In this document: piece after piece, positions 1-8,547 of the stretch
How positions within the stretch are numbered: position 1 is the first letter of the stretch
Layout: every line of letters starts with the position of its first letter
Assembly (NCBI GenBank): GCA_003615045.1
Contig: ML014312.1
Location: 1-32,086, forward strand
DNA length: 32,086 bases
Reading direction: 5' to 3'
From: Caulochytrium protostelioides
Taxonomy: Eukaryota; Chytridiomycota; Caulochytriomycetes; Caulochytriales; Caulochytriaceae
Notes under the pieces: generated by a model
Told to the model about the DNA's origin: nothing
Database searches by the model: none
Seen by the model: the letters and a program-made list of their open reading frames with translations, nothing else
Position numbers and translations under genes: made by a program

Positions 1-675
1 CACCACCGCTTCCTGGAGGTGTGGCTCGCCACGTACGAGCCGCTGTGGGCCGAGTTACTGAAACCGCGCTGGGCGCGCCAGCGCCTGCGGCTGTACAGCG
101 GCAAGCAGTGCGTGTTTGCCCAGTTCATGAACCGTGTCGCCAGGGGGGCCGCAGCGGCGATGGAGCCCCTAGTCGCTGAAGTGATAGTTGCCAATGGCGC
201 GGCCAAGTTTGGCCCTGGAGGCCAGGACGACATCGCCGTTCCAACGGCTCGCGCGTACCAGGCGTGCGCCCAGCGCTTCCGTACGGTCCTGGTCGACGCG
301 TTCCGGACGGCCCAGGGGCATGCCGAGCCGGATGAGATCTTGACCAAGGTGTACCCCCGGGACCCGACGCAGGTGCCGATCGCTCGCGCGTCCCGGGGCG
401 GGTGACTACTCGACCGAGCCGAGGGCGGTCAACTGGGTCCGCAGGACCCCGGGGTATGTCCCGACGCATGTGTCCTGAAACCCGGGCAACGCCAGGGGAT
501 CGTGGTCTGAGGTTTGCTGTGGTGTGATGACACCAGCGGCAAGTGGGTGAACCGCGACCTCCATGCCGCGTTGAACATCCGACGCTGCCTGGCCTTACCG
601 GACAGACCTGAGGCGCTGTGCCGCAACGGGCAAGATCCGCTGCAGCCCGAGATGGGCAAGCTTATCCGACGATAA
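1..675 (+). pseudogene. Fanzor-like (eukaryotic TnpB family) nuclease relic, 5' end outside window
   Basis: Frame 1 is open from base 1 to a TGA at 403-405. The same frame continues through a second TGA at 508-510 to a TAA at 673-675. The first part has the family's RLRLYSGKQ segment, a VANGAAKFGPGG strand, a VPTARAYQAC helix and VDAFRTA, which matches the Fanzor VDEFRTS signature. The last part has GLLWC, then WVNRDLHAALNI, which is the RuvC-III type RD-x-NAA-NI motif of TnpB and Fanzor proteins, and a basic C-terminus. Fanzors are RNA-guided DNA nucleases related to transposon TnpB. Two in-frame stops, Glu to Ala in the VDEFR signature, and no CxxC pairs where a zinc finger is expected all indicate decay, although some relatives may also lack the zinc finger. 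The family call rests on motif recognition. Readthrough or splicing around the stops is possible but less likely. Confidence 0.68.
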
Positions 676-1846
676 ACCGAATATGCTACCTCGGTAGGGA
701 CCCCTGGGGTGGGGGCACCGCAGCGGGTTAGTTGTTCGTGTTTGGTGAGGATGGGCCGATACATTTGAGCTTTTCGTCAGCATGTAAAAAGAAAAAACAT
801 ATTGTCCATGCAGAATGTCGATGTGGTGCAGTCGTCCCGTGACGTGGTCTCTGTCATCGCATCGTCCCCCGCTGTCGCCGGAAGACCGTCGAGGGGCGCA
901 GCAATGAGGGCTCAAGTATTAATACCCAGCCCTGAACGGCCCTCGATCGAGGTCCGTTCCTTACCGGGAGACCATGCATAGTCAGAGTTCGGACGCTCAC
1001 CAAGGCGAGCATCCCTTGCTCGCCAAAGCATCAAGGCGAGCTCCTATTTCTTGACCATCATCTCTCTTTCTCTATCATTCAATAGCTGCTTAGGGAACTC
1101 AGACCTTAAATGCCCAGCCACATCGCCGTGACGAAAGTACGACACAGCGTCCAAGCCACTGAGTTGTCCAAGCCACCGGCGTGGCGGAACTCCGATGGCC
1201 CGGGCGCCTGCCCGAGGAAGGGGGGTCGGCTAACTCCGCCGCACAGCCGCCGCCGCCGCCGGCGGCAGACCAGACCGGCTGCGCGGCCATGCGGCGGATC
1301 CGAGTGCTCGGAACGAGGATCCATGAGCGATGGGAGCCGGCTTGGCCTCGTCTGCCTGCAAGCGTTCGCGGCCCTACCGAGCGAACCCGTTCCTGCTCGT
1401 CGTCCCCCAGCGACAGCGCAAAAAAAAAAAGGAAAAGCCTATGGGAACACCGTCGATCCTGATCCGTTTAAGCAACGCTTGTGCTGCTCCTTTCCAACGT
1501 CTTGCCGACCCCTGTCACTCTCACTCAAGTTCACTCTCACTTTTCCACCGTCGTCTCCAGTACGTCTCCAGTACGTCTCCACCCGCCTCTTCCCTTTCGG
1601 AACCTGCCTGGCTTTGCTCGCGCCGATCGTACGGTCTCCCACACGACGCTCGCTCGCGGTCCTCCTTCATCGCGCTGACCTGAGCCCACGGGCCCATCTC
1701 GCCTCCAAACCGCTGCCACGCGCCACGCCCCTCGCCGTCTCGTCGGCCGTCTCATCGGCCGTCGCTGCTGCCGCCGCCGCCGCCGCGCTGGCCCTGCCGC
1801 TGCCCCTCCTGGACCACGTGCCTGGCGCGCCCTTCCCACGCGACGC
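676..1846. other. Intergenic: Fanzor 3' flank and DBP10 upstream region
   Basis: No convincing gene. 676-900 is relatively A+T-rich and directly follows the Fanzor stop; it contains small potential hairpins, such as CTAC/GTAG around 688-699. 916-925 is a palindrome GTATTAATAC and 941-952 is a palindrome CCTCGATCGAGG. GGCGAGCA (1004-1011) and TGCTCGCC (1017-1024) form an 8-bp inverted repeat with a 5-nt spacer. An A-run sits at about 1421-1431. 1440-1700 is pyrimidine-rich and is a plausible DBP10 promoter and leader. No clear TATA box was seen. Confidence 0.6.
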
Positions 1847-4800
1847 ATGGCGTTTCCCAAGAAGCGCGGTGCCACCGGCGCCGCTGCAGGCGGACGCGGC
1901 AGCAGCCGCTCGGCCCGGCCCGGCCCGGGCACGCGGTCCGGCGAGCGACCGTCGCGAGGCCCCGGCGCCCATGACCACGAAGCGGTTTACGACGCCAGCA
2001 ACAAAAAGAACCGCAAGGAACGCCGCCTCGCGCACGGCGTGACGCTGAACAAGCACGGCCAGTCCGTCGTCGCGCCGCGCATCTTCCGCTCGGTGGCCCT
2101 CAACAAAGCGCGCCGATCGCAGCAAGACGCTAAGAAGGGCCCCCGCGCCGATGCGGACGCCAAGACCCCAGGCAAGGGTAAAGGCAAGGGCAAGAACCAG
2201 AAACGTCGCTCCGGGAACCATGCTGACGGCGACGATGAGGACGACGAGGGATTCGAGGAAGTCCCGCTTGACGACGATCCCGATGCCTGGCAAGACGGCG
2301 GGGAGCTCTTGAGCGACGACGACGACAACGATGTCGACAACGACGACGCTGTCGTGGAGGACCGCGCATCGCGTGCAATTGGGCAGACCATCACCGACTC
2401 GACCGACGACGAAGACGACGACGACGACGACGACGACTCTGACCTCGGCGCACAACCAGCATCCGCTTTGCACGCTCCGCGCGAACGCCACACCGATGCC
2501 GGCGACGACGATGACGATGACGATGACGATGACCAGGCACTGAAGGATTCGGTGCGCTCGCAAAACCGGAAGCACAAGAAGAGCGGCGGTTTCCAGAGCA
2601 TGGGTCTGAGCTACCCGGTGTTCAACGCGATCATGAAGAAGGGCTACAAGATCCCGACGCCCATCCAGCGCAAAGCCATTCCGCAGATCCTAGACCAGCG
2701 CGACGTGATCGCGATGGCGCGGACGGGGTCGGGCAAGACCGCGGCGTTCCTCATCCCCGTGCTCGAGCGTCTCAAGACGCATTCCGCACAGATGGGCGCC
2801 CGCGCGATCATTCTGAGTCCGTCGCGTGAACTCGCGCTGCAGACGAGCAAGTTTGCGCTCGCGCTCGGACGCTTCACGGACCTCAAGATCGCCACGCTCG
2901 TCGGCGGCGAGGCCCTGGACCAGCACTTCGCCTCGATTGCACAGAACCCCGACATCATTATCGCGACACCCGGTCGGTTCATGCACATCATGCTCGAGAT
3001 GAGCCTGAGCCTCGACCGCGTCCAGATGGTCGTTTTCGACGAGGCCGACCGGCTCTTTGAGATGGGCTTCGCCGACCAGCTTCGCGAGATCCTCTTCAAG
3101 ATGCCGCCCGTCCGCCAGACGATCCTCTTTTCGGCCACGCTGCCCACGGCCCTGGCGGAGTTTGCCCGCGCCGGCCTGCAGCAACCCGTGCTAATCCGGC
3201 TCGACGGCCACGCCCGGCTGAGCCACGACCTCCAGCTCATGTTCCTGTACATGCACCAGGAAAGCAAGGAGGCCGCGCTGCTGTACATGCTGAACCACGT
3301 GATCCCGAAGAACGAGCAGACGATTCTCTTTGCGGCGACGAAGCACCACGTCGAGTACCTGCATGCGCTCGTCCGCGCCACCGGGATGAACTGTGCCCAC
3401 ATCCACGGCGGTCTCGACCAGACGGCCCGCAACAGCCATCTCGGCGCCTTCCGCAAGAAGTACGTCAACCTCCTCATCGTCACCGACGTCGCCGCCCGCG
3501 GTATCGACATCCCCTTCCTCGACCACGTCATCAACTACGATTTCCCGGCCAGCACCAAGCTCTTTGTCCATCGCGTGGGCCGTGTCGCGCGCGCCGGCCG
3601 CACCGGAACGGCATGGTCCTTTATCACCTCCCCCGAACTGCCCTTCGCGCTCAACCTCCAGATGTTTTCGGAGCGCCCGCTGCTGATGGCGCGCACCTTC
3701 CACCGCGTCGCGGATGCAGAGACGGGGGCGGAGGCGGAGGCGGAGGCGGAGGCGGCCTCCCGCCCGCTCCAGCCGGACTACAACACGCAGTTCGTCATCG
3801 GGACCTTCCCGATCGGGCTGCTGACGGCCGACCAGGAGCACCTCGCGGCGCTGCGCCAGCGCCACCTCGAGCTCGTTGATATGCAGCGCGTCTCCGAGAA
3901 CGGATACAAGGTGTACGCGCGCTCGCGCGGCCGCGCCCCGGACGAGTTCTACGACCACGCCAAGACGCATCTGCAAGCCGGCGACTTCGGCATGCATCCG
4001 GTGCTCATGCGCAGCGAGGAAGCTCGGCGCGCTGGCCAGCCGCTCAGCACGCTCTACATCGGCGGGACCAAGCAGGCGCAGGCCACGGTCGTCGCCAACG
4101 ACGCGGCCGGCGTCGGTACCGACGCGAGGGATGCCCAGGCTGATGCCGGTGCTGATGCCGACGCCCACGCGCCAGAGGCCGCCCGCAGGACCGTGGCGAT
4201 CCCAGCGCCGAAGCTGGCCCGAACGGGCTCGATGATGGAGCAGACCAGTATGGTCACGGCCATCGGCCGATTCCGTCCCCCAGCGACGGTGTTTGAGACG
4301 GCGTCCGGCATTAACAAGGTCGGCAACCAGGACGAGCTGATGGCGAAGCGCCGCGCCAAGTTCGGCGGGATGATGGTCTGGCACCACGAGCAGCAGCACA
4401 CGACGCGCCGCACGCTGGACGATGCGCAGCAGCGGCTGCTGAACCAGCTCCAGACCAAGGATGACGCGTCGGCAGCCCTCGCGTCCTCTCTCGCGGCAGC
4501 GGCGGCGCCGTCGTCATTGTCGTCGTCGTCCACGAAGCGCAAGCGCGACGCCACCGATTTCCGCGACGGCCAGCACTTCATGGCCTACCGCCCATCGGAC
4601 GACGTGCAAGAGAAGGCGTTTGCCATCACGGCGGAAGCGGACGAGTTTGTCAAGCAGTCGCAGCGCGAGGCCATGGAGTTCACGGGCGAAGCCGGCGAGC
4701 GCCTGGACCGCGTCGCGATCGACAAGGCGAAAGCCCCGCTCGTGTGGGACAAGAAGAAGCACAACTTTGTGCGCCACACGATCGGCGCCGACAACCAGAA

Positions 4801-5251
4801 GCGGTTTACCTCCGAGTCGGGCGCGTCGCTGCCCGCGTCGCTCAAGGCCGACCGCTACAGCCGCTGGGCCCGCAAGACGGGCGTCGCGCTCCCGGGCGCC
4901 GGCGAGACGGAGCTCGACCACGCGACGACCTCGCATCTGGACCGCCCCAAGACGCGCTACCGCCACAACAACGTCTACGAGGCCGACCCGAATTCGAAGA
5001 ACGCGAAGCGCAAGGCTGCGCAGCGCGAGCGCCTGGAGCGCAAAGGCCTCGCGGGCGCGCCGCGGACGCGCCATCCGGAGCAGACCGGCGTCGGCCGCGT
5101 CGTCACGCGCGAGGAGCAGACGCGGCCCAAGCTCCGCGTTGTGCAGGAGATCAAGAGCAAAGAGCAGATCCTGCGCGCTCGCCGCGACAAGGAAAAGCGC
5201 CGCGAAAAGACGGGGCGCCATACCAAGCCGACCACCAAGCGTCGCCGCTAA
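1847..5251 (+). CDS. DBP10: ATP-dependent RNA helicase Dbp10 (DDX54 homologue), ribosome biogenesis
   Basis: A DEAD-box RNA helicase of 1134 aa; yeast Dbp10 has 995. The family acts in the nucleolus during maturation of the large ribosomal subunit. Visible in order: a Lys/Arg-rich N-terminus; an acidic Asp-run region (about 125-245); the Q motif (GGFQSMGL, PTPIQRK); Walker A ARTGSGKT (291-298); PSRELA; DEAD (398-401); SAT (429-431); and HRVGRVARAGR (575-585). SPSRELALQT and DEADRLFEMGF are typical of Dbp10. The C-terminal Dbp10CT region starts near residue 905, and a basic tail follows. An Ala-Glu run at 3722-3756 comes from a GGCGGA repeat. The ATG at 1847 gives the longest frame, and no intron is needed. 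It converges with UBA3; the 266-bp gap has an A-run near 5351. Unrelated long frames overlap its 3' end and are shadows. Confidence 0.95.
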   Translation: MAFPKKRGATGAAAGGRGSSRSARPGPGTRSGERPSRGPGAHDHEAVYDASNKKNRKERRLAHGVTLNKHGQSVVAPRIFRSVALNKARRSQQDAKKGPRADADAKTPGKGKGKGKNQKRRSGNHADGDDEDDEGFEEVPLDDDPDAWQDGGELLSDDDDNDVDNDDAVVEDRASRAIGQTITDSTDDEDDDDDDDDSDLGAQPASALHAPRERHTDAGDDDDDDDDDDQALKDSVRSQNRKHKKSGGFQSMGLSYPVFNAIMKKGYKIPTPIQRKAIPQILDQRDVIAMARTGSGKTAAFLIPVLERLKTHSAQMGARAIILSPSRELALQTSKFALALGRFTDLKIATLVGGEALDQHFASIAQNPDIIIATPGRFMHIMLEMSLSLDRVQMVVFDEADRLFEMGFADQLREILFKMPPVRQTILFSATLPTALAEFARAGLQQPVLIRLDGHARLSHDLQLMFLYMHQESKEAALLYMLNHVIPKNEQTILFAATKHHVEYLHALVRATGMNCAHIHGGLDQTARNSHLGAFRKKYVNLLIVTDVAARGIDIPFLDHVINYDFPASTKLFVHRVGRVARAGRTGTAWSFITSPELPFALNLQMFSERPLLMARTFHRVADAETGAEAEAEAEAASRPLQPDYNTQFVIGTFPIGLLTADQEHLAALRQRHLELVDMQRVSENGYKVYARSRGRAPDEFYDHAKTHLQAGDFGMHPVLMRSEEARRAGQPLSTLYIGGTKQAQATVVANDAAGVGTDARDAQADAGADADAHAPEAARRTVAIPAPKLARTGSMMEQTSMVTAIGRFRPPATVFETASGINKVGNQDELMAKRRAKFGGMMVWHHEQQHTTRRTLDDAQQRLLNQLQTKDDASAALASSLAAAAAPSSLSSSSTKRKRDATDFRDGQHFMAYRPSDDVQEKAFAITAEADEFVKQSQREAMEFTGEAGERLDRVAIDKAKAPLVWDKKKHNFVRHTIGADNQKRFTSESGASLPASLKADRYSRWARKTGVALPGAGETELDHATTSHLDRPKTRYRHNNVYEADPNSKNAKRKAAQRERLERKGLAGAPRTRHPEQTGVGRVVTREEQTRPKLRVVQEIKSKEQILRARRDKEKRREKTGRHTKPTTKRRR

Positions 5252-5517
5252 GCGTCTCGCCGCGTCACACAGCCGTCACGCTTGTCTTTCTTCGGTCAAT
5301 CGATGTTCGGCCATCCTCTTTCAATCAAATAGACCTCTCCAACCAGCCCGGAAAAAAAAATCGGAAAGACAGGGAGCGTGGATCAATGTCGATGGCGTGC
5401 CGCCGATGCATGCACGGCCGTCACGTCACGACGATGCCAGGCGTTAACGAGGCGAGCCATTGGCAGGACGTGGATGCCCTGAAACGGCCCGCGGCTCCTT
5501 CGAGACCCGCGCGTGGC

Positions 5518-7089
5518 TCATCCGCGCGCCTCCGGCTCCGCCGACGCTTCCGGCGGGTCCTGGGTCGGGTCGAGGCAGAGCCGGATCTGCAGCGAGATGG
5601 GCAGGCTAGCGTCGGTGACGGTGAGGGTGTCGCCGGAGGCGACGAGGTCGCGGAGCGGGCGGGCGAGGTTGGCGCGCGTCGCGGCCTCGAGCGCGGGCGG
5701 CGCGTGCATGTAGAGGGAGGCGGTGGCGGTGCGCACGCTCGGGCGCGCGAGCTGGATGCTGGGCGCGTCGGCGAGGTCGGCGAGGAACGCGGCGAGCGAG
5801 CGGTCCGGATGCACGGCCATCTCGAGGCGCGCCGAGCCGCAGGCCGGGCACGCGGGCGTCCGTGCGAGCGCGAACGTGTACGTGTACACGCCGCGGTCGC
5901 CGGCATAGAGCATGTAGTTGTTGAGGTAGCGGTACGCGGCGGTGACGATCTTGAGCGCCTCGTTCACGCAGCTGGCGGCGACGGCGGCGTTGGTGCTCGC
6001 GATGGCCGGGATGATGTGTTTGACGACGCCCTGGGTCAGCTTGTAGGTGACGCCGCGGATGTGGTGGTCGCGGGCGCGCGCGGCGGCGGCGTCGTAGAGC
6101 CACGCGAGGTGCGTCGGGTCGTCGGCATCGAGCGGCGTGCCAGGGAAGGCCTTGGGCCACGCCATGACCGAGGCCCACTCCACGCAGTGCTCCGGCAGGC
6201 GCGGCGTGTTAGCGATCGTGCAGATCGGGTACGTGACGGCCTTCGTCTGCATGTCGAGCGAGCACTCGTAGCACGCGGTGAGATGCGGCAGGATGACGCG
6301 CGACTGGCCCTTCAGGCCCTCGGTGCCGCCGTCGATCAGCGGGATCATCAGATCCTGCTCCGCATACAGCCGCAGCACGAGGAAGCTGATCCACCGGCGG
6401 GCTTCGACCGAGTCGAGGCCGCACACGATCAGCCCGAACTGAGCGTAGAAGGCGTCCGGCAGCGCCTGGATGCGCGCGACGTGCGGGGTGATGCGGCACC
6501 CGCGGACGCGCCGGGCCACCCACCGCGCGGCCGTCGTCGCCTTCGGCGCGCCGACGTCCGCGGCGCGGAACAGAAACTGCCGATTGAGGTTCGAGATATC
6601 GATCGTGTCCATGTCGACGACGTCCAGCCTACGGAAGCCCGACAAGGCGAGGTCCTTGAGCAGCTCGCAGCCGAGGCCGCCGGCGCCGATCACGAGCACC
6701 CGCGTCGCCCGCAGCTGCGCGACGGCCGCCGCCGGGTCGAAGCCAGGCGCAGCGAGCGGGCCGCTCGTGCCCACGGCGCGCCAGAGATCGGACCAGCGCG
6801 CCTCAGCATCGCTGTCGCTGTCGCTATCGTCGTCGTCGTCGTCGTCGCCACTGTCAGCATCGCGATCGGCGTCGTTGTCGGCGTCCATCGCGTCCGCATC
6901 CGCCGAACCCGTCTCGGCCGGATCAGCATCGGCAGGCGTCGCGGCATCGCGAGGAGCCGCGGCCGCCCGATGCGGCAGACCGCCGGCAACGGCGACGTCA
7001 ACAGCAACGTCAACGTCGGCCGTCGGGGTGCCAGCACCGCCGCCGGCGTCACCCGGCGCCGCCGCCGCGCGCTCGGACGGCGAGACCAT
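5518..7089 (-). CDS. UBA3: NEDD8-activating enzyme E1 catalytic subunit Uba3
   Basis: Catalytic half of the heterodimeric NEDD8 E1 (partner Ula1/NAE1). It adenylates NEDD8 and carries it as a thioester before transfer to Ubc12. It is 523 aa; human UBA3 has 463. Residues 1-95 are a non-conserved Ala/Asp-rich extension with an Asp/Ser run. The conserved part starts at ARWSDLW (about 97). The nucleotide-binding loop GAGGLG is at 135-140, followed by DMDTIDISNLNRQFLF. The catalytic cysteine is C290 in TYPICTIANTPRLPEHC, diagnostic of UBA3 over other E1s. CYEC and CPAC pairs are the expected zinc ligands. About the last 100 residues match the ubiquitin-fold domain that recruits the E2. The ATG at 7089 is the first in frame, but a start further in is possible because the extension is not conserved. 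It is divergent from LUC7 across 1.46 kb. Confidence 0.95.
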   Translation of the reverse strand: MVSPSERAAAAPGDAGGGAGTPTADVDVAVDVAVAGGLPHRAAAAPRDAATPADADPAETGSADADAMDADNDADRDADSGDDDDDDDSDSDSDAEARWSDLWRAVGTSGPLAAPGFDPAAAVAQLRATRVLVIGAGGLGCELLKDLALSGFRRLDVVDMDTIDISNLNRQFLFRAADVGAPKATTAARWVARRVRGCRITPHVARIQALPDAFYAQFGLIVCGLDSVEARRWISFLVLRLYAEQDLMIPLIDGGTEGLKGQSRVILPHLTACYECSLDMQTKAVTYPICTIANTPRLPEHCVEWASVMAWPKAFPGTPLDADDPTHLAWLYDAAAARARDHHIRGVTYKLTQGVVKHIIPAIASTNAAVAASCVNEALKIVTAAYRYLNNYMLYAGDRGVYTYTFALARTPACPACGSARLEMAVHPDRSLAAFLADLADAPSIQLARPSVRTATASLYMHAPPALEAATRANLARPLRDLVASGDTLTVTDASLPISLQIRLCLDPTQDPPEASAEPEARG

Positions 7090-7343
7090 CCGGCACCGCT
7101 TCGCCGGGTGCGGTGCGGGGACCGCGTGCCGCCGTGGCTCCGAAATGGCGGCCCGTTGCGTTCACGCGCGTCCGTCGAGCGCGTGGAAGGGCGATGCCGT
7201 GCGGGAGGAAGGGGTGCTCTCCTGCGGCGGCCGGCGGAACCCCGACGGGCAGAAGGGAAAAACAGCGACCCGAGACGCGCTCGAGGCCAGCGTTGCGGGG
7301 GCGGCCGAGGGCGAGAGGCGCGCTGGGCCCAAGATCCACGGCG

Positions 7344-7520
7344 TTCAGGGACGTTTCAGGGACGCTTCCAGGAAGCTTTCAGGAAGCTTCAGGGACGTTT
7401 GAGGGACACACTTCAGGGATCTTTCAGGGACACTTCAGGGACACTTCAGGGACACTTCAGGGACACTTCAGGGACCTTTCAGGGACACTTCAGGGACGTC
7501 TCAGGGATGATCAGGGACGG
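7344..7520. repeat. 11-bp tandem repeat array, unit CTTCAGGGACA
   Basis: Sixteen TTCAGGGA-type units start at 7344, 7355, 7366, 7378, 7388, 7399, 7412, 7423, 7434, 7445, 7456, 7467, 7478, 7489, 7500 and 7510. Spacing is 11 bp nearly throughout (10, 12 and 13 once or twice), and 7423-7489 is almost perfect. An 11-bp period is about one DNA helical turn. It is not divisible by three, so reading frames stay open through it without implying coding. Confidence 0.9.
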
Positions 7521-7771
7521 CCAGCGACCGTTAGAGACGATCGGGGCATGTCACGGCTCAGGGACGGACCGAAAGGATCAGAACGTGCTGACCCAATGAC
7601 ACGTCAGGGCGGGTCAAGGGCCTGTCAAGGCTTCTGAGGGCCTCTCAGCTATAGCGCCGCCCCGCCCGGGACAGGCCGCCCGCGGCGGATCGCGGCGGGA
7701 TGGCCGCAGGCGCATGGATCGGCGGACACGCGCAGAGGCCGCAGGCCGCACGTGGCGCCGCAGGTCTGCCG

Positions 7772-7893
7772 GTAGTAGCAGCAGCAGTAGCAGCAGCAGC
7801 AGTAGCAGTAGCGGCAGCAGCAGCGGCGGCGGCGGCGGCGGCGGCGACGGCGGCGGCGGCGACGGCGGCGGCGGCGACGGCGGCGGCGGCGGC
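7772..7893. repeat. Mixed GCA/GTA then GGC/GAC triplet microsatellite
   Basis: An interrupted GCA/GTA run passes into GGC triplets broken at regular intervals by GAC (15-bp higher-order unit). It lies upstream of LUC7 and outside recognised coding sequence. Confidence 0.9.
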
Positions 7894-7967
7894 GAAGCTC
7901 TTGCGCGGCCGAAGCTTCCCGCGCGTCCATCTCCCGCGGCGCGGCGTCGCTCGTGCGCCCCAACCCC

Positions 7968-8035
7968 TCGCCGCCGCCGCCGCCGCCGCCGCCGCCCACC
8001 GCCGTCGCGTGCCGTGGCGCAGCACGCCGCCACAG

Positions 8036-8077
<42 letters not shown>

Positions 8078-8082
8078 GCGGC
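7968..8082. repeat. (CGC)n and (GGC)n tracts in inverted arrangement
   Basis: A pure CGC run (7968-7996) is followed about 40 bp later by a GGC/GAC run (8038-8082). The two are complementary, so the single strand could fold into a long G+C hairpin. Confidence 0.85.
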
Positions 8083-8204
8083 GAGACGCCCCCGCGGCGC
8101 TGGGCCCTGCCGCGTCCCACGCCGCCGAGCGAGGACGCGCCGGCGACGGCACGTGCCGGCGGACACATGGGCACGCGCACGTGGTGGACGCAGTCTTGGA
8201 CGTG

Positions 8205-8251
8205 GTCGGCGTCGGCGGCGTCGGCGGCGTCGGCGGCGTCGGCGGCGTCGG
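8205..8251. repeat. 9-bp tandem repeat, unit GTCGGCGGC
   Basis: About five head-to-tail copies of GTCGGCGGC, some 300 bp upstream of the LUC7 start codon. Confidence 0.9.
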
Positions 8252-8547
8252 CCGCCGGTAGCGGTCGCGTCCGCCGTGCTTGCTCGCGCCCTCGAGCGAG
8301 CCGAGCCGTCGTCAGACCGCGGTTGATCGCTCCGGACCGCCGCCGTCCCGTGCTTCGCGACGCTGCGCCGCCCATCGATCGACGCGTGCTCCACGTCGCC
8401 TCCGTGACGGGTTGACCGCGGCCTGCTCGCCGTGCCCTGGCCTTTGCCTGGCCTGTCGCGCCCCTGAGCGGCCCTGGTCGTCCGTGGATCCCCCGGCGCC
8501 CGTCCCGGGCGAAACGACCGCCGCACGCGGCGCGCAACACCGGCGCC

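Larger units (their letters stand above)
7090..8547. other. Divergent intergenic region between UBA3 and LUC7, repeat-filled
   Basis: Shared upstream region of two divergently transcribed genes. It holds an 11-bp tandem array (7344-7520), degenerate continuations of the same CAGGGA theme to about 7640, mixed GCA/GTA/GGC triplets (7772-7893), a (CGC)n tract and a (GGC)n tract (7968-7996 and 8038-8082) and a 9-bp repeat (8205-8251). No TATA box or recognisable gene was seen. Open frames through it are made by the repeats. Confidence 0.7.

Noticed and set aside
7344-7520. CRISPR-like array (also considered at 15723-15818)
   Set aside because: Units are contiguous with no unique spacers, and the setting is eukaryotic; these are ordinary tandem repeats.
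4744-7599. A 951-codon plus-strand frame covering the DBP10 end and the UBA3 region
   Set aside because: It is out of frame with DBP10 and antisense to UBA3. It is Arg/Ala-rich and resembles nothing; it stays open because of high G+C and the 11-bp repeat.
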